In this document: piece after piece, positions 59,071 to 61,697 of the stretch
Layout: each line of letters opens with the position of its first letter
Numbering within the stretch: position 1 is the stretch's first letter
Virus record (IMG/VR): IMGVR_UViG_3300047550_003451
Coordinates: 1 to 61,697 of that record
Direction: 5' to 3' (one strand)
DNA: 61,697 nt
Source of the DNA: a virus
Notes under the pieces: generated by a model
The model's database searches: none
What the model saw: the letters and a program-made list of their open reading frames with translations, nothing else
Told to the model about the DNA's origin: nothing
Made by a program: the position numbers and the translations under genes

Positions 59071-61362
59071 ATGAGCAGCACCAATCCCACTAGTATTGAA
59101 AAAATACTCAATCGAAGTTTTGATTTGGCTGTAGAATACCAACATGAGTATGTTACCCTTGAACATGTGCTCATGAGCTGTTTGGAACAACCACAATTGG
59201 CATCAGTGCTCAAGGGCATGGGCAAGAATGTAAATAAAATCACACAAGATTTGCATGATTTTTTGCAAGATACCCACAAGCATGCACTCATGGGTGAAAT
59301 CAGATATCAGCCCAAATATACTGGCACTGTCAAAACATTGGTCAAACAAGCCAAAACTCAAAGCATGTTCATGAACAAACAAGAATTGGATGAAGTTGAT
59401 CTTGTGGTGGCCATGTTCAACACTCAAAACAGCTGGGCAGTGTATGTACTCAATGTGCATGGTATAAACAAAGCCAACTTCATGGAAACTATAACAACCA
59501 ACAGTCAGGATCAAGACCAGCAGATCACTCCTGATCAAGCCAAAATTATACTTGCCCAATTTGCAATCAATCTCAACAGACGTGCGCAGCAAAACAAAAT
59601 AGACCCCCTGATTGGCAGAGTTCAAGATGTAAAACAGATTGTTCACACGCTGGCGCGCAAAAACAAGAACAATGTGTTGTTGGTGGGACACCCTGGTACT
59701 GGCAAAACTCAGATTGTGGAAGGTCTCGCACAATTGATTGAACAAAAACAAGTGTCGCCTCTGCTTTGGCACAATGAGATTTGGAGTTTGGATGTGAGCA
59801 GCATAGTGGCTGGCACCAAATTTAGGGGTGATTTTGAAGATAGGATGAAGCAACTGCTGGTTGCGTTACGACAACTGCCTAACGTGATTTTGTTTATTGA
59901 TGAAATTCACATGATCATGGGCGCAGGCAGTGGTGGCAGCAACAACAGCATGGATGTGGCCAATATTCTCAAACCTGCACTGGGTAGAGGAGAAATTTGT
60001 GTGATTGGCAGCACCACACATGAAGAATATCGCAAGTATTTTGAGAAAGATAGAGCTCTTGCCAGACGGTTTGTCAAGCAAGACGTTCAAGAGCCCAATC
60101 CGCAAGACGCACAAAAAATACTGGAAGCTCTAGTGCCCATTTATGAAAAGTTCCACAATGTAAACTATCATCCACAATGTGCGCAAGCATGTGTGGACTT
60201 GAGTGTGAAATACATAACCAACAAATATTTGCCAGACAAAGCATTGGATTTGCTGGATGCTGCTGGTGCTGCTGTCAAGCTGAGCGAAACAGCTTGTGTG
60301 ACAGTGGAAAATGTGCAACAGCAATTGAGCAAGATCACAGGCATCAATCCAGAAACCATCACACAACAAAAATCATCAGCTACAGAAAATCTTTTGCAAA
60401 ATCTACAAAGCAGACTGTTTGGCCAAGACAAGGCAGTAATTCAAGTGGTTGAAAGTGTATGGATGGCACAAAGTGGTTTGCGTGACAGTCACAAAACCAT
60501 GTGCAGTTTTTTGTTTAGTGGGCCCAGTGGTGTGGGTAAAACCGAATTAGCCCGTTTGCTAGCAGAAAATTTAGATTATGCTTTTGTGCGATTTGACATG
60601 AGCGAGTTCCAAGAAAAACACAGCCTGAGCAGGTTGATTGGAAGCCCACCAGGTTATGTGGGCTATGCTGATGGACAAACTGGTAGTGGTGCATTGATCA
60701 ACGCTTTGGAACAAACACCTCAATGCGTGCTGTTGATTGATGAAGTAGAAAAAGCACATCCAGATGTGTGCAATGTGTTTTTGCAAGCCATGGATCATGG
60801 TGTGATCACCAGCAGCAATCAACAGTCTGTGAGTGTAAAAAACACGATTTTGATTTTTACCAGCAATTTGGGAGCTGACCTAATGGAACGCAATGCACTG
60901 GGCTTTGGCCGTAGTCAGCCAATTACAGATGCCACACAGGCTGTGAATAGGTTTTTTGCTCCTGAATTCCGCAATCGGTTGGATGGTTTGATCACATTTG
61001 GCAAGTTGGAACCTGGCACAATGCAACATATACTAGACAAGTTCATTTTAGAGCTGAATGATTTGTGTAAACCCAAAAACATTCATGTGGTTGTGGACCA
61101 TTTGGCGCAGGAATGGTTGATCAAAAATGGATTTGATTCTGCCTTGGGAGCTAGACCGTTGCAACGTTGTTTGGATCAACATATTAAAAAGCCCATGAGC
61201 AAAGAGATTTTGTTTGGTAAACTGCAAGAAGGTGGAAGGGTTTTGGCTAGTGTTTGCAAAGACACCAACCAAATCAAGTTGGATTTTTTAAGTTTGGCCC
61301 ACGCTGAATCTCACCAGCAAGTGTTGTGGGACTGTCTCTTGGATGTGGAGACTGTGAGTTGA
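59071..61362 (+). CDS. clpA: ClpA-type AAA+ unfoldase
   Basis: 763 aa, as in E. coli ClpA (758). An N-domain (residues 1-145) precedes two AAA modules. Walker A1 is GHPGTGKT (206-213), Walker B1 VILFIDEIH, Walker A2 GPSGVGKT (484-491), Walker B2 VLLIDEVE. The aromatic pore motifs GYVG are seen at 528-531. L610-G611-F612 stands in the place of the IGL/IGF loop that docks onto ClpP, so ClpP partnership is likely. Middle-domain insertions of ClpB are absent. TAGGAG precedes the ATG. Partner candidates are the phage ClpP at 46.7 kb or host ClpP. Confidence 0.9.
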   Translation: MSSTNPTSIEKILNRSFDLAVEYQHEYVTLEHVLMSCLEQPQLASVLKGMGKNVNKITQDLHDFLQDTHKHALMGEIRYQPKYTGTVKTLVKQAKTQSMFMNKQELDEVDLVVAMFNTQNSWAVYVLNVHGINKANFMETITTNSQDQDQQITPDQAKIILAQFAINLNRRAQQNKIDPLIGRVQDVKQIVHTLARKNKNNVLLVGHPGTGKTQIVEGLAQLIEQKQVSPLLWHNEIWSLDVSSIVAGTKFRGDFEDRMKQLLVALRQLPNVILFIDEIHMIMGAGSGGSNNSMDVANILKPALGRGEICVIGSTTHEEYRKYFEKDRALARRFVKQDVQEPNPQDAQKILEALVPIYEKFHNVNYHPQCAQACVDLSVKYITNKYLPDKALDLLDAAGAAVKLSETACVTVENVQQQLSKITGINPETITQQKSSATENLLQNLQSRLFGQDKAVIQVVESVWMAQSGLRDSHKTMCSFLFSGPSGVGKTELARLLAENLDYAFVRFDMSEFQEKHSLSRLIGSPPGYVGYADGQTGSGALINALEQTPQCVLLIDEVEKAHPDVCNVFLQAMDHGVITSSNQQSVSVKNTILIFTSNLGADLMERNALGFGRSQPITDATQAVNRFFAPEFRNRLDGLITFGKLEPGTMQHILDKFILELNDLCKPKNIHVVVDHLAQEWLIKNGFDSALGARPLQRCLDQHIKKPMSKEILFGKLQEGGRVLASVCKDTNQIKLDFLSLAHAESHQQVLWDCLLDVETVS

Positions 61363-61655
61363 TTTTGCTTAATTTGGTTTCCCAGAATCTTGTGGGCAAA
61401 GGTACCTGGGTGGGAGTTCAAACAAATGAACACAAAATATTGCGTAGGCTAGTAGTCGAGCGGATCACTGCCCAGGGCCAAATAACAGCCCTGGATGTGA
61501 ATACCAATCAAAAATTTACATTTGCACATACATGTGTGGTAGAAATAGAAGGTATGTCACTGCCTAGGTTTTTACAACAGGCTGATTTGGACTCTAATGG
61601 CATCAAAATCACCAACATCATACGTAGAGGTAGAAAACCCAAATTGCGATCCTAA
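61359..61655 (+). CDS. Hypothetical 98-aa protein coupled to clpA
   Basis: A TTG overlaps the clpA stop (TTGA). The protein reads LVGKGTWVGVQTNEHKILRR, then ITALDVNTNQKFTFAHTCVVEIEG, a small beta-barrel-like pattern, ending in a basic RRGRKPKLRS tail. No family is recognised. Its position suggests an adaptor, but nothing in the sequence proves it. Confidence 0.5.
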   Translation: MILLNLVSQNLVGKGTWVGVQTNEHKILRRLVVERITAQGQITALDVNTNQKFTFAHTCVVEIEGMSLPRFLQQADLDSNGIKITNIIRRGRKPKLRS

Positions 61656-61669
61656 GTTGACTGTGCTAG

Positions 61670-61697
61670 GTGAACTGCCACGCCCTCTAGGACTGTG
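61670..61697 (-). repeat. IS605-type right end, running off the window
   Basis: GTGAACTGCCACGCCCTCTAG matches the outer end of the three MITE copies and of the leftward remnants, so another element probably continues to the right. Confidence 0.65.

Overview
The window looks like part of the genome of a large T4-type tailed phage (Caudoviricetes). It has about 40 percent GC and uses standard stop codons. Genes are packed in short co-oriented runs, and many late-type genes have an octamer matching or nearly matching the T4-like late promoter TATAAATA about 20-40 bases before the start. Very long tail-fibre proteins with collagen-like Gly-Pro-Thr repeats, a T4 gp44-like clamp loader, PhoH, a GroES-like co-chaperonin, SpeD and an IscA-like protein all fit this group. 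The host cannot be named from the sequence; no photosynthesis genes are visible.

Layout. 1-4.3 kb: the end of a TnpB element, a truncated ADP-ribosyltransferase-like gene, an HNH/zinc-knuckle nuclease, a tRNA with anticodon CAU, and a conspicuously GC-rich island carrying tilS. 4.3-13.6 kb: a tail fibre with carbohydrate-binding repeats, small genes including a winged-helix-like protein, a beta-helix tailspike and a collagen-like fibre. 13.7-18.6 kb: Dps, a dCMP deaminase with an internal duplication, a HAD protein, SpeD, Fe/Mn superoxide dismutase and an IscA-like protein. 18.8-23.6 kb: more structural genes. 23.6-27 kb: HAD phosphatase-like, clamp loader, GroES-like and a DnaE-core fragment. 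27.3-37.8 kb: two giant fibres (950 and 2250 aa). 38-43.3 kb: PhoH, unknown conserved genes, a SpoU methyltransferase, a nuclease-fold secreted protein and a long non-coding stretch. 43.5-49 kb: an overlapping operon of PrkA kinase, YeaH (DUF444), ClpP, SpoVR and translation initiation factor IF-1. 49.1-57.9 kb: a surface-glycan block with glycosyltransferases, a nucleotidyltransferase, a GDPD-like protein, a cupin and a RuBisCO-like protein. 58.2-61.7 kb: DnaJ, ClpA and a small unknown gene.

Functional themes. (1) Proteostasis: ClpA with both ATPase sites and an LGF loop, ClpP with a complete triad, DnaJ and GroES. (2) Translation: tRNA-CAU with TilS, a SpoU methyltransferase and IF-1. (3) Oxidative and metal stress: SOD, IscA-like and Dps. 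(4) A kinase/VWA/SpoVR stress operon of bacterial type with a protease gene inserted in it. (5) A cell-surface or virion glycan pathway with an embedded RuBisCO-like enzyme.

The whole window is peppered with IS200/IS605-type debris. At least five TnpB C-terminal ends are visible; four are headless within the window and the fifth runs off its left edge. There are about fifteen terminal hairpins of the GTGAACTACCACGCCC or GTGAACTACTGTTGG types, about twelve copies of a second GC-rich hairpin, and three copies of a roughly 300-bp gene-less element whose right end abuts the start of a neighbouring gene.
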